NCBI RefSeq assembly: GCF_902497555.1
Contig: NZ_CABVGP010000002.1
Span: 3,298,501 to 3,362,500, forward strand
Length of the DNA: 64,000 nt
Origin: Amycolatopsis camponoti
Lineage (GTDB): Bacteria; Actinomycetota; Actinomycetes; Mycobacteriales; Pseudonocardiaceae
Reading direction: 5' to 3'
Of this stretch, positions 23,144-31,453 are shown piece after piece; within the stretch, counting starts at the first letter, position 1; every line of letters begins with the position of its first letter. Made by a program: the position numbers and the translations under genes. A model generated the notes under the pieces. That model was given only the letters and a program-made list of their open reading frames with translations, did not search any database and was not told the DNA's origin.

Positions 23144-23742
23144 CCACCGTGGTGCTCGCCGACGACGAAGCCCTGCTCCGGAAGGCTCTGGCGGCGCTGC
23201 TGCCGCTGGAGGGCGAGATCACCGTGCTCGCCGAGGCCGAAGACGGCGAGGAAGCGGTGGCGGCCACGCTGCGGCACCGCCCGGACGTGCTCGTCATCGA
23301 CCTCGAAATGCCCACCGTGGACGGTCTCGGCGCCGTCGCGGAGATCCGGCGCGCGCGGCCGGAGCAGGTGATCCTGATGCTGACCCGCCACGCCCGCCCC
23401 GGCGTGCTCCGGAAGGCGCTGAAGCTGGGCGTGCAGGGGTTCGTGAGCAAGTCGGCGGAGCCGGCGCACATCACGGCGGTGATCCGGACGCTGCACGCGG
23501 GCAAGCGCTGGATCGACCCGGACGTCTCCGCGCTGGCGGTCGTCGACGACTGCCCGCTGACCGACCGCGAGCTCGACGTCCTGCGCGCGACGCGGGAGGG
23601 CTTTTCGGTGGCCGACATCGCGGGGCAGCTGCACCTGGCGGAGGGCACGGTCCGCAACTACCTGTCCAACGCGATGCAGAAGACCCAGACCCGCACCCGC
23701 CACGAAGCGGCGCGCTACGCCCGCGAGCACGACTGGCTCTAG
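23140..23742 (+). CDS. NarL/DesR-type response regulator
   Basis: A 200-aa regulator with a receiver domain (acidic pocket Asp8-Asp9, phosphoacceptor Asp54 in VIDLEMP, Lys in VSKSAEPA) and a LuxR-type HTH domain (TDRELDVLRATREGFSVADIA up to VRNYLSNAMQKT). It is coupled to the kinase by a 4-bp overlap at 23140. It probably activates the divergent ABC-2 exporter. A short GC hairpin follows the stop. Confidence 0.93.
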   Translation: MTTVVLADDEALLRKALAALLPLEGEITVLAEAEDGEEAVAATLRHRPDVLVIDLEMPTVDGLGAVAEIRRARPEQVILMLTRHARPGVLRKALKLGVQGFVSKSAEPAHITAVIRTLHAGKRWIDPDVSALAVVDDCPLTDRELDVLRATREGFSVADIAGQLHLAEGTVRNYLSNAMQKTQTRTRHEAARYAREHDWL

Positions 23743-23770
23743 CCGGCGCGCTCGAGGATGTCGCGCCGGC
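23742..23770 (+). terminator. 9-bp hairpin after the response regulator
   Basis: GCCGGCGCG (23742-23750) pairs with CGCGCCGGC (23762-23770) between convergent genes; no T-run. Confidence 0.5.
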
Positions 23771-23786
23771 CTTCTCCGCGGAGTCG

Positions 23787-24695
23787 TCAGCCGACCGGGA
23801 ACTTGACCGCCGTCAGTTCCTCCGAAACCGCCCACAGGCGCTGCTGGATCCCGGCGTCGTAGGACTGCGGGGTCGATGCCACCACCTGCGGACGCCCGCG
23901 GTAGCCGCCCACGCCGGCGGGTCCGTAGTACTGGCCGCCGAGCGCGGCGGGGTCGGTCGCCGCCCGCAGGGTCGGGAGGGCGCCGCGCTCCGAGCTCTGC
24001 GTGAACAGCGGGGCGACCAGCGGGAAGAGCGCGCGGGCGATGGCGGGGGTGTTGCGCATCAGCTCCGTGCGCGCCACGCCGGGGTGGGCGGCGATCGACG
24101 TCGTCGTGCCGTGCGGGGCGAGGCGGCGCTGCAGCTCGTAGGCGAACATCAGGTTGGCGAGCTTGGCCTGCCCGTAGGCCGCGACGCGGTCGTAGGACTT
24201 CTCCCACTGCAGGTCGTCGAAGTGGATCGAGGCGCGGATGCGGTGGGCGATGCTCGCGACCGTCACCACGCGGGAGCCCTCGACCGGCAGCAGCAGGTCG
24301 AGCAGCAGGCCGGTGAACGCGAAGTGCCCGAGGTGGTTCGTGCCGAACTGCAGCTCGAAGCCCTCCCGCGTGGTCTGCTTCGGCGGGTACATGACGCCGG
24401 CGTTGTTGATGAGCAGGTCGATCTTCGGCAGCGTCCCGTGCAGGTCGGCCGCGGCGGCCCGGACCGAGTCCAGCGAGCCCAGGTCCAGCTGCTGCACCGT
24501 GACGTCGGCGTTGGCGCCGAGCCGGGCGGCGGCCTGCTTGCCCTTTTCGACGTCGCGGACGGCCAGCACGACCGTCGCGCCGCGCTCGGCCAGCACCTTC
24601 GCGGTGTCGAACCCGAGTCCGGTGTTGGCCCCGGTGATGACGGCGACGCGGCCCTTCTGACTCGGGACGTCGCGTTCGGTCCAGTTCTCGCCCAT
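23787..24695 (-). CDS. SDR family oxidoreductase (retinol dehydrogenase-like)
   Basis: A 302-aa SDR of the retinol dehydrogenase/WWOX-like subgroup. It has the cofactor loop ITGANTGLGFDTA, NNAGVMYPP, catalytic Ser in TVASIAHRI and the YxxxK pair in YGQAKLANL, followed by HPGVART. ATG 24695 has a GGAGGG ribosome-binding site 7 nt upstream. It is divergent from a TetR gene, with three ACCGNNNGTCT-type half-sites between them, so it is probably derepressed by its substrate, an aldehyde, ketone or lipophilic alcohol. Confidence 0.9.
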   Translation of the reverse strand: MGENWTERDVPSQKGRVAVITGANTGLGFDTAKVLAERGATVVLAVRDVEKGKQAAARLGANADVTVQQLDLGSLDSVRAAAADLHGTLPKIDLLINNAGVMYPPKQTTREGFELQFGTNHLGHFAFTGLLLDLLLPVEGSRVVTVASIAHRIRASIHFDDLQWEKSYDRVAAYGQAKLANLMFAYELQRRLAPHGTTTSIAAHPGVARTELMRNTPAIARALFPLVAPLFTQSSERGALPTLRAATDPAALGGQYYGPAGVGGYRGRPQVVASTPQSYDAGIQQRLWAVSEELTAVKFPVG

Positions 24696-24724
24696 GGCGG
24701 TTCCCTCCGTGGCGGCCCTTTCGG

Positions 24725-24788
24725 ACCGGTGGTCTGTTATGAGGACGACGCTAAGGAACCGTCGGTCTGTTGTCAAGAGACTGCCGGT
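24725..24788. promoter_or_regulatory. TetR operator region with three related half-sites
   Basis: ACCGGTGGTCT (24725-24735), ACCGTCGGTCT (24758-24768) and the inverted AGACTGCCGGT (24778-24788) share ACCGNNNGTCT. The last two form an imperfect palindrome just before the TetR -10 box. Confidence 0.65.
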
Positions 24789-24824
24789 CTTCAATTTCGC
24801 CCGCCGGGCGTTAGGCTGGATGGC

Positions 24825-25511
24825 ATGACGTTCCAGCGGGCCCGCAGCGCCGAGCAGAGAGAGGAACGGCGCCGCACGATCCTCGACACGGCGCTGGCGA
24901 TGCTCGACGAGATGCCGGTGGCCGACGTGAGCCTCAACGAGCTCAGCAGGCGGGTCGGGCTCGCGAAGTCGAATGTGTTGCGCTACTTCGAATCCCGCGA
25001 GGCGGTGCTGCTCGAGCTGCTCGACCGGGCGCTGTCGGACTGGCTGTCCGAACTGGCCGGCGAACTGGCCGCGGGAGTCGAGCCGGGCCGGCCGGCGGGG
25101 GAGCGGGCCGAGCGGTTCGCGGCGGTCGTGGCCCACTCGCTGGCGCGGCGCACAGTGCTGTGTGACCTCATCGGCGCGCAGGCGGGTGTTCTGGAACACA
25201 ACGTGTCCACCGGCGCCGTCGTGCGCTTCAAGCGGTCCGCCTTGGCCGGGCTCGGCGCGATGGCGGAGCTGGTCCGCCGGTACGTGCCGGAGGTCGGCGA
25301 GGAGGCGGCGTCAGTGTGCCTGCTGGCCATGATCCTGACCGGCGGGCTGTGGACGCACTGCCGGCCCTCGCCGAGCGCGCTCGCGGCGTACGAGGTGGAC
25401 CCGGCGTTGGCGGCGCTGCACCTGGACCTGGCCCCGGCCCTGGCGAACGGCTTGGCGCTGCTGATCGGCGGCGCGATGAGGCGGAACGAGTCGACCGCCC
25501 AAGCGGGCTGA
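24825..25511 (+). CDS. TetR-family transcriptional regulator
   Basis: A 228-aa regulator. The N-terminal HTH is EERRRTILDTALAML then DVSLNELSRRVGLAKSNVLRYFESREAVLLEL, and the variable C-terminal ligand domain ends near residue 220. A TAGGCT box at 24812-24817 ends 7 nt before the ATG, pointing to a leaderless transcript and supporting this start. It should repress the divergent SDR gene and itself through the half-sites at 24725-24788. Confidence 0.92.
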   Translation: MTFQRARSAEQREERRRTILDTALAMLDEMPVADVSLNELSRRVGLAKSNVLRYFESREAVLLELLDRALSDWLSELAGELAAGVEPGRPAGERAERFAAVVAHSLARRTVLCDLIGAQAGVLEHNVSTGAVVRFKRSALAGLGAMAELVRRYVPEVGEEAASVCLLAMILTGGLWTHCRPSPSALAAYEVDPALAALHLDLAPALANGLALLIGGAMRRNESTAQAG

Positions 25512-25544
25512 GGGCGCACGTTCGTTTCCCAGGTTTGCGGGCAA

Positions 25545-25566
25545 GCTCATTTGCTAGCATGTGAGC
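25545..25566 (+). promoter_or_regulatory. Palindromic operator/promoter of the RHH-VOC-MFS operon
   Basis: The 22-bp site is symmetrical at 18 positions: GCTCA (25545-25549) mirrors TGAGC (25562-25566), with a central GCTAGC (25553-25558). It contains the -10-like TAGCAT (25555-25560) that ends 6 nt before the RHH start codon, which fits autorepression. Confidence 0.6.
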
Positions 25567-25722
25567 ATGCCCGACCCCGCCAAGCGGCAGTTCAGCGTCT
25601 ACCTGCCGGCCGAGCTCATCCGGCGGGTGAAGCACGCCTCCGTCGACGCCGACGAATCCCTTTCGGCCTACGTCGAGCGCGTGCTCGAGGACCACCTGCG
25701 ACGAAGCGAGGAACGCCCGTGA
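25567..25722 (+). CDS. Small ribbon-helix-helix (CopG/Arc-like) regulator
   Basis: A 51-aa protein with the RHH pattern: a beta-strand (RQFSVYLPAELIRRV) that would insert in the major groove, a first helix, a turn ADESLSAYV and a second helix (VERVLEDHLRRSE). Its stop codon overlaps the VOC start (GTGATG), so it is translationally coupled to the VOC and MFS genes. The palindrome at 25545-25566 directly before the start is a natural autoregulatory target. RHH proteins often serve as antitoxins, but the next gene is not a toxin. Confidence 0.75.
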   Translation: MPDPAKRQFSVYLPAELIRRVKHASVDADESLSAYVERVLEDHLRRSEERP

Positions 25723-26060
25723 TGCGAGTGCTGCCGATCCGCTACAGCTCGGACGTCGAGGCCATGACGCGGTTCTACGCGGTCCTCGGCCTGACGCCCG
25801 GGCCGGTGTCGCGGCCCGGGGGCTGGGTCGAGATGCCCGCCGACGCCGGCATGCTGGCCCTCCACCGCGGCGACGCGGGCCGCTGCGAGCTGGCCTTCGA
25901 GACCGACGAGCCGCTGGAAGACGTCGCGAACCGGCTGCGGGCGGCCGGGTACGCACCCGGGCCCGTCCTCGACGAAGGGTTCGGGCGCTCGCTGCGCGTC
26001 CCGGATCCCGACGGCGTCCCGGTGCAGATCAACGCGTACGACCGCGAGCTCTACACATGA
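25722..26060 (+). CDS. VOC (glyoxalase/bleomycin-resistance) family protein
   Basis: A 112-aa vicinal-oxygen-chelate domain: paired beta-alpha-beta modules with IRYSSDVEAMTRFYAVLGL at the start and LRVPDPDGVPVQINAYD at the end. Metal-ligand positions are only partly kept, so it may bind and sequester a compound (bleomycin-resistance style) rather than catalyse. It lies between an RHH regulator and an MFS exporter with overlaps on both sides, suggesting a small detoxification operon. Confidence 0.85.
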   Translation: MRVLPIRYSSDVEAMTRFYAVLGLTPGPVSRPGGWVEMPADAGMLALHRGDAGRCELAFETDEPLEDVANRLRAAGYAPGPVLDEGFGRSLRVPDPDGVPVQINAYDRELYT

Positions 26061-27289
26061 CCGTGCTGCCGCGGGGAACGCTCCTCCTCGCGGTGGGGAT
26101 CGTCGCGCTCGAGTTCGCCGCGGCGGTGACCGGCTTCGTCGCTTCCACGCTCTTGCCGGTCGTCGCCCGGGACCTGGCCGCGGGGGACCGGCTCGGACTG
26201 CTGATCGCCGGCTCGACCCTGGGGTTGTTCGTCGCGCTCCCGCTGGCGAGCCGGGTGCTGGGCCGGCTCGGCACGCGGGGCACCCTCGCCGCCGGGATGC
26301 TCGCCTACGTCGGCGGCCTCGCCGTGGCGGCCACCGCCCAGGGCGCGTGGACGTTCGCTGTGGGGCAGCTGTGCACCGGGCTCGCCAGTGGCCTGCTCGC
26401 GGTGTTCGGCATGAGCTCCGCGATCCGCCACCTCGACGAGCGGCTGCGCCTGCGGGTGATCGCGGCGTCGTCGGCGATGTGGATCGGGCCCGCGCTGGTC
26501 GGTCCGGCCGCGACGCTCGGCCTGGACCACCTCGTGGGGTGGCGCTGGACGCTGCTGGTGCCGGTGCCGTTCGTCCTCTTCGGACGGTTGCTCGTCGTGC
26601 GCGCCGTCCGCGACGACCCGCCCGCCGACGCCGCGACGCGGCCGCTCGGACGCACGCTGCTGGTACCGCTGGGCGCGGCGGGCGTCGTGCTGAGCGCGGG
26701 GTGGTGCCCGCTCGCGCTCGCCGGCGCGGTGGTCGCCGCGGCCGGGCTGGTCGCGATCCTGCCGGCGGGAACGGCCCGCCTCCGGCCCGGGACGCCCGCC
26801 GCGCTCGCGGCCATGGTCCTGTTCGCCGTCGGCTACTTCGGCGCCGACAGCCTGATCACCGTCCTGCTGACCACGGGGTACGGGGCCGGCCTCGGCCGAG
26901 CCGCGATCGTCCTGAGCGCGGCGCCCCTCGCCTGGGCGGTCACCAGCCTGTTCGCGCGACGGTTTCCCGCCACCGGCTTGAGCTTGGCCGCGCTCGGCAC
27001 GGCGGTGCTGGCCACCGGCGCACCGTTCGCCGTGGTGCTCGCCGCGTGGACGGCGGCCGGGATCGGCGTCGGGCTCGCCTATCCCGGCCTGTACGTCCGG
27101 GCGACGACCGCGGGGCCGGGCGGTCTCACCGCGATCGAGCTGGCCACCGCGGTGATCACGGCCGAGTGCGTCGGCCAGCTCCTGGGCCGCGCGATCGGCG
27201 GCACCCTGAGCTCGGCCGGCGGGTTGTTCGCTTCCTACGTGGTGTTCGCGGTCGCGCTGGCCGCGGCCGCCGCGGTCAGCCGCCGGTGA
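26057..27289 (+). CDS. MFS transporter
   Basis: A 410-aa major facilitator with about 12 membrane segments, a cytoplasmic loop near residue 70 (SRVLGRLGTRGTLAAGM, the motif A region) and a second half starting around residue 245. It probably exports a drug or metabolite. Its ATGA overlap with the VOC gene makes it the last gene of the RHH-VOC-MFS operon. Confidence 0.88.
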   Translation: MTVLPRGTLLLAVGIVALEFAAAVTGFVASTLLPVVARDLAAGDRLGLLIAGSTLGLFVALPLASRVLGRLGTRGTLAAGMLAYVGGLAVAATAQGAWTFAVGQLCTGLASGLLAVFGMSSAIRHLDERLRLRVIAASSAMWIGPALVGPAATLGLDHLVGWRWTLLVPVPFVLFGRLLVVRAVRDDPPADAATRPLGRTLLVPLGAAGVVLSAGWCPLALAGAVVAAAGLVAILPAGTARLRPGTPAALAAMVLFAVGYFGADSLITVLLTTGYGAGLGRAAIVLSAAPLAWAVTSLFARRFPATGLSLAALGTAVLATGAPFAVVLAAWTAAGIGVGLAYPGLYVRATTAGPGGLTAIELATAVITAECVGQLLGRAIGGTLSSAGGLFASYVVFAVALAAAAAVSRR

Positions 27290-27304
27290 CCGGCCACGGC
27301 TCGG

Positions 27305-27793
27305 TCAGGCGACTTCGGCCAGCTTCCCGGTGGCGACGTCGAATACGAAGCCCCGCACGGAATCCTTCTTCGGGACGAACGGGCTGTTCCTGATCCGCGC
27401 GATCGACTGGCGGACGTCCTCGTCGAGGTCGCTGAACGCCTCCGCGGCCCAGGCGGGCTTGACGCCGACGTCCTCCTGGATCGACTTCTTGAAGTCGTCG
27501 TCGGTGAAGGTGAGCATGCCGCAGTCGGTGTGGTGGATGAGGATGATCTCCTCGGTGCCGAGCAGCCGCTGGCTGATGGCCAGCGAGCGGATCTCGTCCT
27601 CGGTGACCACGCCGCCGGCGTTGCGGATCACGTGGGCTTCGCCCTCGTTCAGGCCGAGCACCCCGTAGACGTTGATGCGCGCGTCCATGCAGGCGAGCAC
27701 GGCGACGTGCTTGGCGGGCGGCAGCGGCAGCGGCCCGGTGAAGTTCGCGGCGTAGTCGGCGTTGTTGGCCAGGAGCTCGTCGGTGACCGACAT
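27305..27793 (-). CDS. Beta-class carbonic anhydrase
   Basis: A 162-aa zinc enzyme interconverting CO2 and bicarbonate. Zinc ligands Cys35 (ACMDARI), His88 and Cys91 (HHTDCGM), with the Asp37-Arg39 dyad, match the short beta-CA type known from Mycobacterium tuberculosis Rv1284. Length is normal. GGAAGG precedes ATG 27793. It lies alone between a convergent MFS gene and a decayed regulator. Confidence 0.95.
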   Translation of the reverse strand: MSVTDELLANNADYAANFTGPLPLPPAKHVAVLACMDARINVYGVLGLNEGEAHVIRNAGGVVTEDEIRSLAISQRLLGTEEIILIHHTDCGMLTFTDDDFKKSIQEDVGVKPAWAAEAFSDLDEDVRQSIARIRNSPFVPKKDSVRGFVFDVATGKLAEVA

Positions 27794-27885
27794 GGTGATC
27801 CTTCCGGCGGAGAAGCGGATGCGCCGAGTGGACCCCTTGCCGGCACCCGGAGGCAATCGCGCCCAGGGCTTGGGACGTCGTGCGG

Positions 27886-28388
27886 CTACGGCGTGCGGAA
27901 CGCCCGCCGGTAGGCACCCGGCGTCGTCCCCACCTGAGCGCGGAACCGGCGGCGCAGGTTGACCGCCGACGTCAGGCCGACCCGGGCCGCGATCGCCTCC
28001 ACCGGGAGGTCCGTCTCCTCCAGGAGCGTGCGGGCCTCCGTGCTTCTCGGCGAAGCGCCGGGCCAGCGTGCGGGGCGAGACGCCGGCGTGCGCGGAACTC
28101 GCGCCGGAGCTGCTCTGCGCGGCCCCAGTGGGTCGTCGCGGACCGGCCGTCCAGCAGGCCCGTGCGGGCGAGTGCGAACATGCCGGAGCAGATGGTGACG
28201 AGCCGCGCCCCCGGGCGTGGGCCCGCAGCAACGCGCGGCGGCAAGGGGCCTCGACAGGTGCCCAGCCGGGGATGATCACGGTGTCGGCGCTGTCCAGTGC
28301 GGGCAGGCGGCGTGCCGAAGACCTCGGCGGCACAGCCCAGCTCGAACGTCGACTGCACCGGCCGCACCAGGGCCACCACGCGATGCAT
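27886..28388 (-). pseudogene. GlxA/AraC-type regulator, frameshifted and internally shortened
   Basis: Pieces of one GlxA-like regulator appear in order in changing frames: MHRVVALVRPVQSTFELGCA from 28388; DTVIIPGWAPVEAP near 28280 in another frame; LVTICSGMFALARTGLLDG near 28200 back in the first; SPRTLARRFAEKHGG near 28070; and the final HTH part, EARTLLEETDLPVEAIAARV, ending at TAG 27886-27888 in a third. At least four frame changes, and about 500 nt where about 950 are usual, show a dead gene, unless this stretch is badly assembled. Its N-terminal domain would have been DJ-1/PfpI-like and the C-terminal part AraC-type. Confidence 0.8.
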
Positions 28389-28459
28389 GGCAAGAAAGTA
28401 CCCCGAGGTGTCTTCCCGGACACTGGCCCGGCCCCTCCGGCACGGGCATCGTGGCGCTC

Positions 28460-28794
28460 ATGCACCCCGAAATCCTCGAGCAGGACGGCTACACCTGGGC
28501 CACCGTCCGGGAGGCACCCGTCCGCGAACTGTTCCCGGCATCCGGTTCCGTCCACTGTGGACCGGGCCCACCGGCGCGCACGCCGGGGTGCTGGAGATGG
28601 ACGCCGGCACGTCGTGGCCACGCCGGGACGTCCACGAACCCGGGCCGGAGGAGGTCTACGTCGTCGCGGGCACGTTCGACGACGGCGCGCGCGAGCACCC
28701 GGCGGGCACGTTCCTGCACGCGCCGGCGGGCACGTGGCACGTGCCCGCGAGCGCCACCGGCTGCACGCTGTTCCTGTTCTACCCGGAGGGCTGA
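28460..28794 (+). pseudogene. Cupin-domain protein with a frameshift
   Basis: ATG 28460 opens a frame reading MHPEILEQDGYTWATV, but from about 28550 the cupin continues in another frame: GAHAGVLEMDAGTSWPRRDV, then PEEVYVVAGTFDDG and GTWHVPA, ending at TGA 28792-28794. The total length of 335 nt is not a multiple of three, consistent with a 1-nt loss near 28550. The cupin metal-site pattern is otherwise intact, so a sequencing error or a very recent mutation are both possible. It is divergent from the decayed GlxA-type regulator, its likely former controller. Confidence 0.7.
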
Positions 28795-29402
28795 ACGCCC
28801 CACCGCCAGTCCGTTCGCCTGGCGTGGCCGGGCAGTTCGCCGCGCCCGGTCGCCCAGAGCAGCGTCGACCACGGATCGGTGTCCGCCGGGGCACCGGGGA
28901 AGAAGCGGGCGAGCAGGCGGCGGCAGAGGTCGGCATCCGGCGTCCAGGGGAGACCGAGCCCCTCGGTGACGTCGTGCATGTGCACCAGGGTTTCGCCGAC
29001 GGCCATCGCGGCGAAGCCCGCGGTGTCGAGGACGCCGTCGTCGTGGTGCGCGCGGACGTCCGGTGGCGTGGTGCGCGCCATGGCCACCAGGAGCGCGCCG
29101 CAGGCGTCCACGCACCGCAGCAGCCCGGCCGGACCGGCGGCGCGGTCGGCGAAGAGCACGAGGCCGGGGCCGCCTTCCCGGTGCTGGGCCCACGCGAACG
29201 GCACCGAACGTCCGGTGTCGGCGACCCGCGGGCCGAGCTGGGCCGCGTAGAAGAAGAAGTTGTCGGCGATGTGCTCGACGGTTTCCCAGCAGGTCCAGTC
29301 CATCGTGCCGGCGCGGGCGTCCCAGTCGCCGTCGCGCGCTGCGGCGAGGGTCGCGGTGGTCGTCCGCACGGTGTCTTCGACGTCGGCCGCGGTGATCGAC
29401 AT
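28779..29402 (-). CDS. DinB-like/maleylpyruvate isomerase-type protein
   Basis: A 207-aa four-helix protein of the mycothiol-dependent maleylpyruvate isomerase/DinB superfamily. The metal-binding histidines are visible in ETVEHIADNFFFYAAQL and GETLVHMHDVTEGLG. Relatives use mycothiol, the actinobacterial thiol, for isomerisation or detoxification. A TAGGCT box ends 6 nt upstream of ATG 29402, so it is probably leaderless. Its 3' end overlaps the convergent cupin pseudogene by 16 bp. Confidence 0.82.
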   Translation of the reverse strand: MSITAADVEDTVRTTTATLAAARDGDWDARAGTMDWTCWETVEHIADNFFFYAAQLGPRVADTGRSVPFAWAQHREGGPGLVLFADRAAGPAGLLRCVDACGALLVAMARTTPPDVRAHHDDGVLDTAGFAAMAVGETLVHMHDVTEGLGLPWTPDADLCRRLLARFFPGAPADTDPWSTLLWATGRGELPGHARRTDWRWGVQPSG

Positions 29403-29465
29403 CGGCGGAGCCTATCGGGGTACCGACCCTGGTGCGAAGCGATTTACTGCGGTACAACCGGGGAC

Positions 29466-30269
29466 GTGGCCGAGCGCGCAGGGCGCCTCGACCAGCACGC
29501 CGCGGTGGAGCGGGACGTGCTGGTCCGGTACCTCGACGCGTGGACGGCGACGGCCCTGCGCTCCCAGCGCGGCGGCACGTACGTCGAGTGCGGCGGCTTC
29601 GCGGCCGACGCGCTCCGCGTGTTCGGCGAGTTCTCCGACCGGCTCGCCGATCACCACCTGGAGCTGGTGATCGTCGGTTCGGCGGTGCCCGCGGGAGTGC
29701 CGGCGGGCCTGGCGGTGCGCGTCGCCGAAGATCCCCGCGACCTCGGGCTGACCGGGCCCGTGCTGACCCATTTGGACGGTCCGGAGGCGTGGCCGCTGGT
29801 CGCACCGATGGCCCGCGGCAAGGGACACGAGGTGCTGATCACCGCCCCGGCGGGAACCCACCCGGAGCAGGGGTGCTCGGTCGAGCTGGTCGCGGAGGAC
29901 GGCGAAGCGCGCGTGCTGGTGTTCGTCACCGCGGACGTCAAGCACCTGGCGACGTTCAAGAGCGAACTGTGGGCGGTGGACGAGTTCGCGGGCATCCGCT
30001 ACCGCGACCCGCAGGACGCCGAGGGGACCCTGGTCGACATCTCGCTGACGCCACAGCTGCTGCCGTTGCGGCGAGCCCTCTTGGCAGAACTGGCGCGCCG
30101 GGGCGGGTGTCCGGTCGGCGAGTTGCAGCGGTTCACGCTGCTGGAGACGATCTACCGCCCGGAGGACGCCCTCGGGGCGTTGACGTCCGCGGTCACGGCC
30201 GGGGAGATCACCCGGGATCCGGACAAGGGCCGGTTGACGCCGCGGACGGTGGTCGGGCTTCCCGGCTAG
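29466..30269 (+). CDS. Unrecognised protein
   Basis: A 267-aa soluble protein that I cannot assign. It begins with helices (AAVERDVLVRYLDAWTATAL), then a YVECGGFAADALRVFGEF segment, a central alpha/beta part (LELVIVGSA, VLTHLDGP) and a C-terminal part that looks like a winged helix (LQRFTLLETIYRPEDALGAL, then DPDKGRLTPRT). The architecture vaguely recalls three-Cys-motif-partner proteins, but the hallmark cysteines are not clear. GTG 29466 is the first plausible start. The following 180 bp (30270-30451) hold a short open stretch ending at TGA 30384-30386 that may be a gene remnant; nothing else is evident there. Confidence 0.6.
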   Translation: MAERAGRLDQHAAVERDVLVRYLDAWTATALRSQRGGTYVECGGFAADALRVFGEFSDRLADHHLELVIVGSAVPAGVPAGLAVRVAEDPRDLGLTGPVLTHLDGPEAWPLVAPMARGKGHEVLITAPAGTHPEQGCSVELVAEDGEARVLVFVTADVKHLATFKSELWAVDEFAGIRYRDPQDAEGTLVDISLTPQLLPLRRALLAELARRGGCPVGELQRFTLLETIYRPEDALGALTSAVTAGEITRDPDKGRLTPRTVVGLPG

Positions 30270-30451
30270 GGGGTCCGTGTAGAGGGCGGCTTCGGGCAGT
30301 GCCGCGGCGACGCGGGTCGTCGGCTCCGAAGACGACCCGCGCGCGATCGTCCGCGCCTACGCCGAGGTCGGCGACTTCGGCACGTGAGTACCCCGCCCGG
30401 GCGGCAAAAGCGTTGCCGGACCTCGTGCGAACGCGTCGTCCCGCCCTGGCG

Positions 30452-31369
30452 TCAGCCGAGCGTGGCGCCCAGCGAACGGGACGGGACGGCGTCCAGGGCG
30501 GCCAGCGTCTCGGCGTCGAGCACGATGTCGCCGGCGGAGGTGTTGCCCGCCAGGTGATCCGCGCTCGCGGTGCCGGGGATGAGGTGGACGTTCGGGGCGT
30601 GGTGCAGCAGCCAGGCCAGCCCGATCTGCGCCGGCGTGCGGCCCAGCTGCCGGGCGGCCGCCTGCACCGCCGGTTCGTCGGTCACCTTGGGCAGGCCGGG
30701 GAAAGCGCCGCCGAGCGGGAAGAACGGCACCCAGGCGATGTTCTCCGCGAGGCAGAGTTCGAGCGAGTCTTCGTCTTCGCGGCTGACGAGGCTGTAGGCG
30801 TTCTGCACGCACGCGATCCCGGCCGGGAGCGCCCGGCGCAGGGCGTCGGAGGTCACGTGGCTGAGCCCGATCGCGCCGATCTTGCCCTCGTCGCGCAGGG
30901 CCGTCATCACCGCGAGCTGGTCGTCGAGGTCGACCACCTGGTCGCCCTCGGCCACCAGGCCGGGCCCGCGGTCCGCGCGGCGCAGGTTCACCAGCGGGAT
31001 CCGGTCGAGCCCGAGCGCCCGCAGGTTGTCCTCGACGCTCGCCCGCAGCTGCTCGGGGCGTTGTGCCAAGCGGAGCGGGACGGGGCCGCCGGGGTCGGGG
31101 TCGGCGCCGACCTTGCTGACGACCAGGACGTCGTCCCCGGGCCGGACGGCGGCCCGGATGACCTCGTTGACGAAGCCGTTGCCGTAGAACTGCGCGGTGT
31201 CGACGTGGTCGACGCCGAGGTCGAAAGCTCGGCGCAGCAGTGCGACGGCCGCGTCGCGGTCGTCGTGGAGGCGTTCGAGCTGCATCGCCCCGTACCCGAC
31301 GCGGGCGACGGTCCGGCCGGCGAGCGTGCCGGCGCCACCCGGTCGCGGGGCACTTTCGGTGGAAGGCAT
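30452..31369 (-). CDS. Aldo/keto reductase
   Basis: A 305-aa AKR TIM barrel. The catalytic Asp and Tyr lie in GVDHVDTAQFYGNGFVNE and Lys in VVSKVG; the position usually held by His in PLVNLRRAD is replaced, as in a known AKR subgroup. The NADPH-binding end has LIPGTASADHLAGN. It is divergent from a TetR gene with two identical-type palindromes in the spacer, so it is probably an inducible carbonyl-reducing detoxification enzyme. Confidence 0.9.
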   Translation of the reverse strand: MPSTESAPRPGGAGTLAGRTVARVGYGAMQLERLHDDRDAAVALLRRAFDLGVDHVDTAQFYGNGFVNEVIRAAVRPGDDVLVVSKVGADPDPGGPVPLRLAQRPEQLRASVEDNLRALGLDRIPLVNLRRADRGPGLVAEGDQVVDLDDQLAVMTALRDEGKIGAIGLSHVTSDALRRALPAGIACVQNAYSLVSREDEDSLELCLAENIAWVPFFPLGGAFPGLPKVTDEPAVQAAARQLGRTPAQIGLAWLLHHAPNVHLIPGTASADHLAGNTSAGDIVLDAETLAALDAVPSRSLGATLG

Positions 31370-31402
31370 GCGTAGTCCCGTCTTCGTGCGATGATGGTCA
31401 AG

Positions 31403-31451
31403 CGGAGGAACCTCCGTTAAACCGACAGTAGCACAACCGGAGGTGCCTCCG
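31403..31451. promoter_or_regulatory. Pair of palindromic TetR operators
   Basis: CGGAGGAACCTCCG (31403-31416) and CGGAGGTGCCTCCG (31438-31451) are perfect except for the central two bases, with centres 35 bp apart. The second abuts the TTG start of the TetR gene at 31454. Confidence 0.8.
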
Positions 31452-31453
31452 TT

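Noticed and set aside
30270..30451. Short open stretch ending at TGA 30384-30386
   Set aside because: Too short, no start with a ribosome-binding site and no recognised motif; perhaps a remnant.
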